Shown piece by piece: positions 1 to 6,776 of a stretch of 32,970 nucleotides of DNA (positions within the stretch are counted from its first letter, which is position 1; every line of letters starts with the position of its first letter). The notes beneath the pieces were generated by a model, which made no database searches, was not told where the DNA came from, and saw only the letters and a program-made list of their open reading frames with translations. Both the position numbers and the translations under genes were made by a program. The DNA comes from Gracilibacter sp. BRH_c7a (GTDB lineage Bacteria; Bacillota; Desulfitobacteriia; Desulfitobacteriales; Syntrophobotulaceae), in the NCBI GenBank assembly GCA_001516055.1, contig LOEZ01000070.1, positions 1 through 32,970 on the forward strand. Reading direction: 5' to 3'.

Positions 1-13
1 TTAAAATATTATC

Positions 14-42
14 TTGCCTTTTTTCTTTCTCTTTGATATAGT
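14..42 (+). promoter_or_regulatory. sigma-A-type promoter of the ferredoxin gene
   Basis: TTGCCT (14-19) and TATAGT (37-42) are separated by 17 nt, which fits a housekeeping promoter. The predicted transcript would start near 49 and reach the ferredoxin start at 71 after a short leader containing a strong GGGGAGG ribosome binding site. This is pattern matching only. Confidence 0.5.
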
Positions 43-70
43 TTTTTTGGAGAAAGGGGAGGTTCAAACT

Positions 71-241
71 ATGGCATACGTAATTACTGATGAATGTTCC
101 AGCTGTGGCACTTGTGTAGATGAATGTGCAGTTGGCGCTATCAGCGAGGGCGATGGCAAATATGTTATTGATGCAGACACTTGCGTTGATTGTGGTGCTT
201 GCGTTGATGCATGTCCTACCGATTCAATTATCGAAGGATAA
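71..241 (+). CDS. 2[4Fe-4S] clostridial-type ferredoxin
   Basis: This 56-residue acidic protein carries two CxxCxxC motifs, CSSCGTCVDEC near residues 9-19 and CVDCGACVDACP near 37-48, each followed by the downstream cysteine typical of bacterial 8-iron ferredoxins. Such proteins are soluble low-potential electron carriers for enzymes such as pyruvate:ferredoxin oxidoreductase or hydrogenase, and the length is normal for the family. I chose the ATG at 71 because GGGGAGG lies about 8 nt before it and because the family starts this way; a longer in-frame start at 14 lies inside the promoter. The gene looks monocistronic, with its own promoter and a perfect terminator. Its particular redox partner cannot be told from here. 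Confidence 0.96.
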   Translation: MAYVITDECSSCGTCVDECAVGAISEGDGKYVIDADTCVDCGACVDACPTDSIIEG

Positions 242-253
242 TTAATAATTCCC

Positions 254-292
254 AAAGAAAGAGTATTCAACTTGGAGTACTCTTTCTTTTTT
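254..292 (+). terminator. intrinsic terminator after ferredoxin
   Basis: A perfect 12-bp stem, AAAGAAAGAGTA (254-265) with TACTCTTTCTTT (278-289), encloses a 12-nt loop and runs into a T tract. It ends the ferredoxin transcript just before the perR promoter. Confidence 0.85.
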
Positions 293-294
293 AA

Positions 295-323
295 TTGACC
301 TTCTTAATAAATAATACTATAAT
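295..323 (+). promoter_or_regulatory. perR promoter
   Basis: TTGACC (295-300) and a consensus TATAAT (318-323) are separated by exactly 17 nt. Transcription would begin near 330, about 60 nt before the perR start. The -35 box sits directly behind the ferredoxin terminator, so perR has an independent promoter. Confidence 0.75.
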
Positions 324-336
324 AAAATAGTAATCG

Positions 337-351
337 TTATAATTAATAAAA
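337..351 (+). promoter_or_regulatory. putative Per box (PerR operator)
   Basis: TTATAATTAATAAAA matches the Bacillus Per box consensus TTATAATNATTATAA except at two positions. It lies just downstream of the predicted transcription start, where bound PerR would block the polymerase. This suggests negative autoregulation of perR. The site is read from sequence only. Confidence 0.6.
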
Positions 352-389
352 TGTTTCACGTTATGTTTACTTGAAAGGATATGAATACT

Positions 390-815
390 TTGGATGCTGT
401 TGAGATTCTAAAGGGTTTAAAAGATAAAGGGGTTCGATTTACTCCGCAAAGACAGGCGATACTTGAGTTCTTACTTGCTACTGATATTCATCCTACAGCC
501 GAAGATATTTATAAGCAGGTAAAAGTTAAGTTCCCTGGTGTAAGTCTTGGAACTATTTATAATACACTTAACATGCTAAAAGAGCATGGTTTTATATTGG
601 AACTTACTTGTGGTGATATGTCCAGCAGATTCGATGGCAATCCAGTTAATCACTATCATGCAATGTGTAACAGGTGTGGTAAGGTAGTGGATTTTCCTTG
701 CGACTTAGTTGAAATGGATAAATATGTTGCAGAAAAAACTAATTTTATTATAAATACCCATAATTTAGTATTTTATGGTATTTGCCCAGAGTGTCAAAAA
801 GAACAGCAACATTAG
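390..815 (+). CDS. perR: PerR, Fur-family peroxide-sensing repressor
   Basis: A Fur-family repressor with an N-terminal winged helix (GVRFTPQR, then GTIYNTLNML) and a C-terminal metal-sensing domain. Counted from the ATG at 381, the regulatory ligands fall where they do in B. subtilis PerR: H37, D85, H91, H93 and D104. D104, in place of the Glu of Fur, marks peroxide-sensing PerR. The structural zinc cysteines form CxxC pairs (CNRC near 96-99 and CPEC near 135-138). In the family, Fe(II)-catalysed oxidation of the histidines by H2O2 releases the repressor from DNA. Start choice: AAAGGA (374-379) lies only 1 nt before ATG 381 but 10 nt before the in-frame TTG at 390, so I prefer 390 (141 residues); 381 remains possible. 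A promoter and Per box precede the gene. Confidence 0.93.
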   Translation: MDAVEILKGLKDKGVRFTPQRQAILEFLLATDIHPTAEDIYKQVKVKFPGVSLGTIYNTLNMLKEHGFILELTCGDMSSRFDGNPVNHYHAMCNRCGKVVDFPCDLVEMDKYVAEKTNFIINTHNLVFYGICPECQKEQQH

Positions 816-878
816 GACTCTAAGACAATAAAACAATACTTTTTAAAATTAAATATAGAACATTGTGACATTATTCTT

Positions 879-900
879 AGCCGGGCTTTCCGGCTTTTTT
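879..900 (+). terminator. intrinsic terminator after perR
   Basis: The stem AGCCGG (879-884) with CCGGCT (890-895), a 5-nt loop and a following T run form a compact GC-rich terminator. The T run overlaps the longest possible reading frame of the next gene at 902, one reason to start that gene further downstream. Confidence 0.85.
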
Positions 901-973
901 AATGCAGGTTTTTTTAGATATTTCCCGAATTATTATAGTATTTAATATGATTAAGACTAATTTTGAGGTTAAT

Positions 974-3178
974 ATGTTCAGACGATTTACAATAATATTG
1001 ATATCATTCTTTGTATTATCAATCTTAATCCTCACTTTCTCTTGGAATAGTGACCAGGGAGTAGAAGTATATAGCTCAAAACCAGTTATTAAAGTTTATA
1101 GAATTACTCAAGATTTAGGAGGAAAATGGAATAGCTATTCCTCCTTAAAAGAAGCTTGGGCTAGAGAGGAAATACTTAAAGATAGCGATGGTATTCTAAC
1201 TGGTGTGAAGCAAACGGAAAGCATCATAGTCCCTTCTAGTACAGGACTATCCGTAATCGCAAAACGGTTTAGTGTAGCGGGGCAATGGGGCTCAAGAACA
1301 GCTCAATTGATAGTGGAAGGATTTTATGGCGAAGGTAAAGTTTACTTAAATGGAATTAATGACATAAATTATATCGGAGAAGTAAAAGGAATAGGAGGGA
1401 TACACAAACTGGAGATATCTCCCTCCTCCTTTGATTTTAGCCAGGATAACACCATATATATTGAGTTTACACCAAGGACTGTTCAAAAGGAAAAATTATT
1501 TGGCTGGATTTGGCCTCAAAAAGGCAGGATAACCGGACAAATAAAGCTGGAAGCAGTCCCGGAGACTACCCTAGATACTACTAAATTGTCATTTTCTTAT
1601 AACCGTTCTACAGAACAATTAGTTGTGACAACTATACTTAATCACCATCAGAATCTCGAAAAAGAGCCTTGGGTTATTAATGGGGTCTTGAAAAATAATG
1701 GCCAAAAAGTAGCGGAATGTCTTTTGCCGGTAAGCTCAAACGGCAAGTATGCTCAGCAAGTAGATCTTATTTTTAATTTGCCCGACCCAAAGTTCTGGAG
1801 CCTTGAAAACCCATATCTGTATGATCTTGATCTCTCCGTAATCAATAGCAGGGGGGATCAAGATAGTATTCAAATTCCGCTAGGTATAAGTCAACTTACA
1901 ATGGAATTAGGAAAATGGAAGATAAATAATCAAGATATCGATGTTAAGGGATTAGCAATAACCCAAGAAGATGAATATGTTCTAAGAAATCAACAAGCGA
2001 TGCCCGGATGGTTACAAGAAGCAAAAGATAAAGGTATAAATGTAATTTATTTTATGGGGTTTTTTCCAGACGAAAGTTGGTTGTATGCTGCGGATGAAAT
2101 AGGCCTAGGAATTTGGTTGGAATTGCCTGTCAATATGGTTCCGGGGAAGAGAATACCTAATCCAAATATTTACGAGGGGCTTATAGATTTTAATTCTCGA
2201 CACCCTTCCATTATGGCTTGGACTCTAGCCAAAGGTTTAGAGCCAAATCAATATAGTGAGAACTACATTCAAAAATTCAGGCAAAAGATTTCAGCCAACA
2301 AACCAGTTTATCATCTCACTTACAGCTCTGGATTAGAAATAATCAAAGGCGTTGAGAATGTAATATTAACGGCTGATGGCTTTAGGGGAACTTGGGGAAG
2401 TGTAAACTTTAGTGATAGTGGGGGTGGAGACTCAGACAGTTCCTCATCTTGGAAAGAGGAGAAGACCTCGGCTATTGTATGGTTTATTTGGCTTAGTTTT
2501 ATTAGCATACAGAATTTCCGAGCTGTCAAATGGAACTATAGCGAGTTAGCGAATAGAAACCCCAAAAGGGCGGTAAGGACAGCCTTCTTCTGGCAATGCT
2601 TGCATCTAGTTAGCCGCCTAGGAACCCTGGGTGGGGTAATAACTTCAGTTCTTTTTCGAGTGCCCTTAGATATTCCACCTTGGCTTCCTTATGATTTAGA
2701 GATAATCAGAATCTTGCAAATTCAGAATCCGTTCCTGATTTGGTTTTTTATTTCGACTTTTTTGATAGTTTGGAGATTGCTTCAAGTAGGTGTATCTACC
2801 TCTGCTTTCCCTAATAATCCAAGTTCTTTAGGTTTAGCATGCTGGTTGGAGAGGAAATATGGTTGGATATTCCTTGTTGGGTTAGGGTGGCTCCTTACTT
2901 TTTACGGTTTTCCTTTTTATTTATCATTAATTACGTACCTGTTGTTATCTTTAATTATGTTACCTTTAAGAATTAGCCAGGTATGGAAAGCAGGAGGTAA
3001 GTACACCTATCTTTCACTTATACCTTTTACAGTAGGAGCGGGAGTATTGATATTAGGCATCGGGTATCGGGAAGATTTTCACTACGTATGGTCTATGGTT
3101 CTTCCTGAAATTATCTTGGCTTTATCCAAGATTACTTTACCTGATTGGTCTAATCTTTTAGAAAAGATCTTTTACTAA
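974..3178 (+). CDS. membrane protein with degenerate GH2-like extracytoplasmic domain
   Basis: A 734-residue protein. Residues ~5-23 form a signal anchor. Residues ~60-460 resemble glycoside hydrolase family 2 architecture: a sugar-binding jelly-roll (GKVYLNG), an Ig-like sandwich, and the start of a TIM barrel with SRHPSIMAW near 408-416. GH2 enzymes then have W-S-x-x-N-E, where Glu is the acid/base; here the sequence is WTLAKGLEP, so the Asn-Glu pair is missing. No nucleophile segment follows. After a Ser/Gly/Asp-rich linker (~470-490) the chain enters about six membrane helices (~499-730). I infer a non-catalytic, surface-exposed carbohydrate-binding or sensing protein; the function is unknown. 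I start at ATG 974 because TGAGGT precedes it and the upstream ATG at 902 overlaps the terminator. The gene appears to stand alone. Confidence 0.7.
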   Translation: MFRRFTIILISFFVLSILILTFSWNSDQGVEVYSSKPVIKVYRITQDLGGKWNSYSSLKEAWAREEILKDSDGILTGVKQTESIIVPSSTGLSVIAKRFSVAGQWGSRTAQLIVEGFYGEGKVYLNGINDINYIGEVKGIGGIHKLEISPSSFDFSQDNTIYIEFTPRTVQKEKLFGWIWPQKGRITGQIKLEAVPETTLDTTKLSFSYNRSTEQLVVTTILNHHQNLEKEPWVINGVLKNNGQKVAECLLPVSSNGKYAQQVDLIFNLPDPKFWSLENPYLYDLDLSVINSRGDQDSIQIPLGISQLTMELGKWKINNQDIDVKGLAITQEDEYVLRNQQAMPGWLQEAKDKGINVIYFMGFFPDESWLYAADEIGLGIWLELPVNMVPGKRIPNPNIYEGLIDFNSRHPSIMAWTLAKGLEPNQYSENYIQKFRQKISANKPVYHLTYSSGLEIIKGVENVILTADGFRGTWGSVNFSDSGGGDSDSSSSWKEEKTSAIVWFIWLSFISIQNFRAVKWNYSELANRNPKRAVRTAFFWQCLHLVSRLGTLGGVITSVLFRVPLDIPPWLPYDLEIIRILQIQNPFLIWFFISTFLIVWRLLQVGVSTSAFPNNPSSLGLACWLERKYGWIFLVGLGWLLTFYGFPFYLSLITYLLLSLIMLPLRISQVWKAGGKYTYLSLIPFTVGAGVLILGIGYREDFHYVWSMVLPEIILALSKITLPDWSNLLEKIFY

Positions 3179-3262
3179 AAGGTGTTACTTCAGCTGATGT
3201 TGGCTCTAGACACGAATAAGCATAAAAGGTTTAAGAAAGTCTATAAAAGTCAAAGCATAAGT

Positions 3263-3291
3263 TTGCTTCTTATTATGACATAATTTATAAT
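3263..3291 (+). promoter_or_regulatory. promoter of the DUF1858 gene with palindrome in its spacer
   Basis: TTGCTT (3263-3268) and TATAAT (3286-3291) are separated by 17 nt. Inside the spacer lies ATTATG-A-CATAAT (3272-3284), a perfect 13-bp inverted repeat, placed where a repressor would compete with RNA polymerase. I cannot assign the palindrome to a known regulator; it does not fit the Per box. Confidence 0.65.
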
Positions 3292-3329
3292 AGTACCGAT
3301 TGGTTTTACAAAAAAAGGAGGATAACAGA

Positions 3330-3527
3330 ATGATTACAAAAGAAATGGTAATAGGTCAAGTACTTAGAGAATATCCACAGACAGCAGAAGTTTTCTTATC
3401 TCTGGGAATGCATTGTCTGGGATGTCCTTCATCGACTATGGAAAGCGTTGAAGGAGCCGCCAGAACTCATGGTAAAGATCCGGATGAACTTATTGAACAG
3501 CTTAATGACATAATTGGCCAAAAGTAA
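3330..3527 (+). CDS. DUF1858-type redox-disulfide protein
   Basis: A 65-residue protein of the DUF1858 / hybrid-cluster-protein-associated redox disulfide family. It has the typical N-terminal pattern (MITKEMVIGQVLREYPQTAEVF), the central CLGC motif in GMHCLGCPSS, and a C-terminal helix (DELIEQLNDII). Proteins of this type are common in anaerobes and often occur beside, or fused to, hybrid cluster or iron-sulfur proteins, and the CxxC pair is presumed redox-active. No hybrid cluster gene is nearby. I chose ATG 3330 because AAGGAGG lies 8 nt upstream; an in-frame start at 3300 has no such site. The gene has its own promoter and a terminator, so it is probably monocistronic. Confidence 0.85.
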   Translation: MITKEMVIGQVLREYPQTAEVFLSLGMHCLGCPSSTMESVEGAARTHGKDPDELIEQLNDIIGQK

Positions 3528-3569
3528 AATTTACCAACTATTTGTTCAGCTGTTATTGACAATCTTCAT

Positions 3570-3608
3570 AAAAGGCTTTGCTGTTTTTGAGCGAGGCCTT
3601 TTCTTTTT
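3570..3608 (+). terminator. intrinsic terminator after the DUF1858 gene
   Basis: AAAAGGC (3570-3576) pairs with GCCTTTT (3596-3602) and is followed by CTTTTTAT. The loop is long (about 19 nt) but can fold further through GC and AGC pairs. Confidence 0.75.
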
Positions 3609-3663
3609 ATCTTAGGAGCATTATTATTAAGTAAGTAATTATTGCAACTGGAGTGTGTTTAGA

Positions 3664-4899
3664 ATGTTCGGATTAGTTCTTGAAGGCGGGGGAGCAAAAG
3701 GATCCTACCAGATTGGGGCTTGCAAAGCTCTGTTGGAAATGGGATTGGATATAGGGGCGGTAGCAGGAACTTCCATTGGTGCTTTAAATGGAGCCATGAT
3801 AGTCCAAGGCGAGTTAGAAAGAGCATATGAATTGTGGTATAACATCTCTCCAGCGCAAGTCTTTGATATTGAAGAATCTCGTTTAGAGGAGCTGAGAAAT
3901 TTAGAAATATCTCATGATGGACTGTTTTATTTTATGAAGAAAGCGAAAGAGATTGCTCAGAGTAGAGGTCTTGATATTACCTTCATTAAGAAGCTTTTAC
4001 ATGAGATTATAGATGAGAAAAGATTACGGGATTCCCAAATGCTATTTGGCTTTGTGACTATTTCACTTTCTGATATGAAACCGTTGGAACTCTTTTTGGG
4101 AGATGTGCCTCAGAATAAAGTTGTTGAATATCTTTTGGCTAGTGCTAACCTTCCGGCTTTTAAACAGGAAAAGATCGACGGTAAACTTTATCTAGATGGC
4201 GGTCTCTATGATAATTTGCCATTGAATATGCTTGTTGGTAAAGGGTTTAAAGAAATAATCGCCGTTAGAACCAAAGCAGTAGGTCGGACAAGAAAGATAT
4301 CGGATACTGGTGTAAAAGTAAAATATATTGCTACAGATGAAAACCTTGGTGGTATCCTAGATTTTAATAATCTGCAGGCTAGAAAAAATTTAAGCCTCGG
4401 TTACTTCGATGCTCACAGAAGATTCAAAGGATATAAAGGAAAACTATATTATATTGAACCCACAAATGATGAAGAATTATTCTTGAACTTTCTGTTAGCT
4501 CCTGGAGAGAATATAATTCTTCAAGTGGGAGAAACTCTAGGCTTAAAAGGTATTCCCTATAGGAGATTGTTATTTGAACACATTATTCCAAAATTTTCTC
4601 TTTTGCTCGATTTGGAGAAGAACAGCAGCTATGAGGAAGTTGTGATTGCAATACTTGAAGTATTAGCCATCAATATGAAAATAGAACGTTTCCGAGTATT
4701 TTCTTTTAGAGACTTCCTGCTCGAAATAAAGAAGGGATATGCGAAGAAGAAACATCCTAAACGTAATGACCTTATTAATTTACCCTCTTTTGTTAAACAA
4801 AGTGATGTTCTATCCAGAGCTGTCAAGGATCGGGTTGCAGAAGAAATGATCCAAGAAATGTTTGGTGAATATATTATAAGCCCCAATCTTGCACACTAG
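3664..4899 (+). CDS. patatin-like phospholipase (RssA-type serine hydrolase)
   Basis: A 411-residue cytoplasmic protein whose first ~200 residues form a complete patatin lipase domain. It has the glycine-rich oxyanion loop GGGAKGSYQIG (residues ~8-18), the nucleophile elbow GTSIG (Ser37), and the DGG motif in LYLDGG (Asp178), giving the Ser-Asp dyad. Patatins hydrolyse acyl ester bonds of lipids. The roughly 200 C-terminal residues, rich in charged helices, match nothing I can name and may serve regulation or membrane contact. ATG 3664 is chosen because GGAG sits 10 nt upstream; GTG 3655 is too close to that site. metX follows after 65 nt without an obvious promoter, so the two may share a transcript. 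The true substrate is unknown. Confidence 0.88.
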   Translation: MFGLVLEGGGAKGSYQIGACKALLEMGLDIGAVAGTSIGALNGAMIVQGELERAYELWYNISPAQVFDIEESRLEELRNLEISHDGLFYFMKKAKEIAQSRGLDITFIKKLLHEIIDEKRLRDSQMLFGFVTISLSDMKPLELFLGDVPQNKVVEYLLASANLPAFKQEKIDGKLYLDGGLYDNLPLNMLVGKGFKEIIAVRTKAVGRTRKISDTGVKVKYIATDENLGGILDFNNLQARKNLSLGYFDAHRRFKGYKGKLYYIEPTNDEELFLNFLLAPGENIILQVGETLGLKGIPYRRLLFEHIIPKFSLLLDLEKNSSYEEVVIAILEVLAINMKIERFRVFSFRDFLLEIKKGYAKKKHPKRNDLINLPSFVKQSDVLSRAVKDRVAEEMIQEMFGEYIISPNLAH

Positions 4900-4935
4900 C
4901 TTAAAAGAATGTAAACTATTTTAGGAGAAAAGCGG

Positions 4936-4959
4936 AAATCTCTCTGAAAAGAGAGGTTT
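4936..4959 (+). promoter_or_regulatory. hairpin enclosing the metX Shine-Dalgarno
   Basis: AAATCTCTCT (4936-4945) pairs with AGAGAGGTTT (4950-4959) around a GAAA tetraloop, with one G-U pair. The 3' arm contains GAGAGG, the only plausible ribosome binding site for the ATG at 4965, and a T-rich stretch follows. The structure could attenuate transcription, hide the ribosome binding site, or do both. Confidence 0.6.
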
Positions 4960-4964
4960 TGTTT

Positions 4965-6062
4965 ATGGCAGGAGGGAAAGAATTGGCACTTAAATCCATA
5001 GGAGATATTGGACTGAGATCGGGTAAAGTGCTAAAGAATGTTGAGGTTGCTTATCATACTTATGGCAGGCTTAACAAAGAGGCTGATAATGCTCTTATAA
5101 TATGTCATGCTCTTACCGGAGATCACTATCCTGGACGTTACGAGAACATCAAAGGATGGTGGGAAACTTTAGTAGGCCCTGGCAAAGTAATAGATACACG
5201 ACGTTTCTTTATAGTTTGTTCTAATATCATCGGAGGATGTTATGGATCAACAGGACCTTCATCTCTTGACCCTGACACTGAAGCTCCTTATGGTATGAAT
5301 TTTCCTTTGATTGAATTCGCTGACGCAGTTACGGCCCAAGTAAAGCTAGCCCAAAGTTTGGGAATAAAAAAGGTCTTTGCTGTAGTAGGAGGATCAATGG
5401 GAGGAATGAACGCTTTAGAGTGGGGAATGCAGGACAAGATCCCTGTTGATAGACTTGTTATTCTCGCTGCTCCAGCTAGATCTTCTCCTTTGGTAATAGC
5501 CTTTCATGAGATTCAAAGGCAGGCAATTATGTTGGATCCAAATTGGAGAGGAGGGGATTACTACGGAAGAGAAATCCCTTCATCGGGATTGTCTGTTGCC
5601 AGAATGATTGGAGTACTTTCTTATAGATCAGAATACTCCCTGGCATCTAAATTTGCCCGAAAGCCTGCTTGGAGGACAGGGGTGATAGAAGACCCTTATC
5701 AAGACTTTACCCAAAGATTCGATGTACAAAGTTATATGAATTACCAAGGGGATGCCTTGGTACACCGGTTCGACCCTAACAGTTATCTGTATTTGACTAA
5801 AGCAATAGATCTTTTTGATATATCAAAAGGATGGGAAAGCATGGAGCAGGCAATGGCTCAACTTCAAGGGAAGTTCTACTGTCTATCAATAGACACCGAC
5901 TTACTCTTTCCACCCTATCAACTTTTGGAAATGACTGAACTCAGAAAGAAGTCGGGAAAAACAACTGCATACTATGAGCTAAAATCTATCCATGGACATG
6001 ATGCTTTCTTAATTGAGACAGCTGAGATGGAGGCTGTACTTGGGCAATGGCTTAACGAGTAA
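4965..6062 (+). CDS. metX: homoserine O-acyltransferase (MetX)
   Basis: An alpha/beta hydrolase-fold acyltransferase of 365 residues, normal for MetX. It acylates the hydroxyl of L-homoserine, normally from acetyl-CoA, as the committed step towards methionine. The nucleophile is Ser144 in GGSMGG; the catalytic Asp is in SIDTDLLFPP (residues 310-312) and the His in HGHDAFL (His345). Other family signatures visible are CHALTGDHY and IIGGCYGSTGPSS. MetX proteins include both acetyl and succinyl donors users; acetyl-CoA is the default reading and is not proven here. ATG 4965 is preferred over TTG 4959 because of spacing from GAGAGG. No SAM riboswitch fits in the 65-nt gap before it. A terminator at 6187 separates the gene from mraZ. 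Confidence 0.95.
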   Translation: MAGGKELALKSIGDIGLRSGKVLKNVEVAYHTYGRLNKEADNALIICHALTGDHYPGRYENIKGWWETLVGPGKVIDTRRFFIVCSNIIGGCYGSTGPSSLDPDTEAPYGMNFPLIEFADAVTAQVKLAQSLGIKKVFAVVGGSMGGMNALEWGMQDKIPVDRLVILAAPARSSPLVIAFHEIQRQAIMLDPNWRGGDYYGREIPSSGLSVARMIGVLSYRSEYSLASKFARKPAWRTGVIEDPYQDFTQRFDVQSYMNYQGDALVHRFDPNSYLYLTKAIDLFDISKGWESMEQAMAQLQGKFYCLSIDTDLLFPPYQLLEMTELRKKSGKTTAYYELKSIHGHDAFLIETAEMEAVLGQWLNE

Positions 6063-6186
6063 CATCTTAAGGTGTAGCTTAGATAAATTGTAGTGCTAGG
6101 TTGCTAAGCAATGAACAAGTATTGAGCTGAAAAATGTGGCCTTTTGAATCTAATCGCGCTAGGGCCGTATATGGGTATTATTAAAG

Positions 6187-6225
6187 AAAAAATAGGACGT
6201 TCTTCCTATTTTTTTTATTTTTTTT
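6187..6225 (+). terminator. intrinsic terminator between metX and the dcw cluster
   Basis: AAAAAATAGGA (6187-6197) pairs with TCCTATTTTTT (6204-6214) around a 6-nt loop and continues into a long T-rich tract. It isolates the metX transcript from mraZ. The remainder of the 256-nt gap holds a small inverted repeat (TTGCTAAGCAA near 6100-6112) and the MraZ boxes. Confidence 0.85.
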
Positions 6226-6260
6226 ATATGAAAGAAGGAGTTATCTAACTAATGGAGAAT

Positions 6261-6290
6261 ATAGTGGTGTGAAGTGGGGTAAAGTGGTAG
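6261..6290 (+). promoter_or_regulatory. MraZ operator: three tandem 10-bp boxes
   Basis: Three consecutive 10-mers, ATAGTGGTGT, GAAGTGGGGT and AAAGTGGTAG, share the core AGTGG at exactly 10-bp intervals, about 30 nt before the mraZ start. Known MraZ operators are short direct repeats with this periodicity (AAAGTG-type in Mycoplasma, TGGG-type in E. coli). A possible TATAGT -10 box (6260-6265) overlaps the first repeat. Autorepression of the cluster is the natural reading. Confidence 0.7.
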
Positions 6291-6318
6291 ATAAATAAAC
6301 CCGTGTGGGGTGAAAGAT

Positions 6319-6750
6319 ATGTTTATGGGGGAATTCCTCCATACAATTGATGTCAAGGGTCGGTTGATAATACCGGCGAGGCTCAGGGAAACCCTTGGAG
6401 ATAAGTTTATTATTACCAAGGGTTTGGATAACTGTTTATTTCTTTATGGTTTAAATGAGTGGCAGATATTCGAAGAAAAGCTCAAGAAATTACCTGTTTC
6501 TCAGCCTAATGCAAGGGCTTTTGTTCGTTTCTTTTTCTCTGGGGCTACCGAATGTGAATTTGATAAACAAGGAAGAATTCTCTTGCCTGCCAACTTAAGG
6601 GAATATGCAACTTTGGAAAAAGAAGTGGTAGTAGTAGGAGTAATGAATAGGATTGAGATCTGGGACAATGCTAAATGGAAGGAATATAGTAATCAAGCAG
6701 AACAAAATTATGAGTTAGCTGCAGAATCTCTGGTTGATTTGGGTATTTAA
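6319..6750 (+). CDS. mraZ: MraZ, transcriptional regulator of the dcw cluster
   Basis: At 143 residues it has the same length as B. subtilis MraZ and begins in the same way (MFMGEFLHTIDVKGR). It contains two SpoVT/AbrB-like half repeats, each with the conserved D-x-K/Q-G-R turn (DVKGR near residue 12 and DKQGR near 78), and FFSGATECE between them. MraZ forms a ring-shaped oligomer that binds tandem repeats in its own promoter and modulates expression of division and wall genes. ATG 6319 is chosen because GGGGTGA (6307-6313) fits as its ribosome binding site and because it gives the canonical N-terminus. It is the first gene of the cluster and sits directly behind the repeat boxes. Confidence 0.97.
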   Translation: MFMGEFLHTIDVKGRLIIPARLRETLGDKFIITKGLDNCLFLYGLNEWQIFEEKLKKLPVSQPNARAFVRFFFSGATECEFDKQGRILLPANLREYATLEKEVVVVGVMNRIEIWDNAKWKEYSNQAEQNYELAAESLVDLGI

Positions 6751-6776
6751 AGAGAATAACGGAAGGAACGGACGGA

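Noticed and set aside
902-973. Longer start of the GH2-like gene at ATG 902
   Set aside because: The first codon lies in the T run of the perR terminator and has no SD, while ATG 974 has TGAGGT upstream and begins a proper signal anchor.
4900-4964. SAM riboswitch ahead of metX
   Set aside because: The gap is only 65 nt and holds just a simple hairpin, too short for a SAM riboswitch.
6063-6180. tRNA-like or small RNA gene between metX and the terminator
   Set aside because: Only short inverted repeats such as TTGCTAAGCAA are visible; no cloverleaf or T-loop sequence could be built.
6252-6272. Six-codon ORF (ATG GAG AAT ...) before mraZ
   Set aside because: It overlaps the MraZ boxes, its SD spacing is poor, and it is too short to support.
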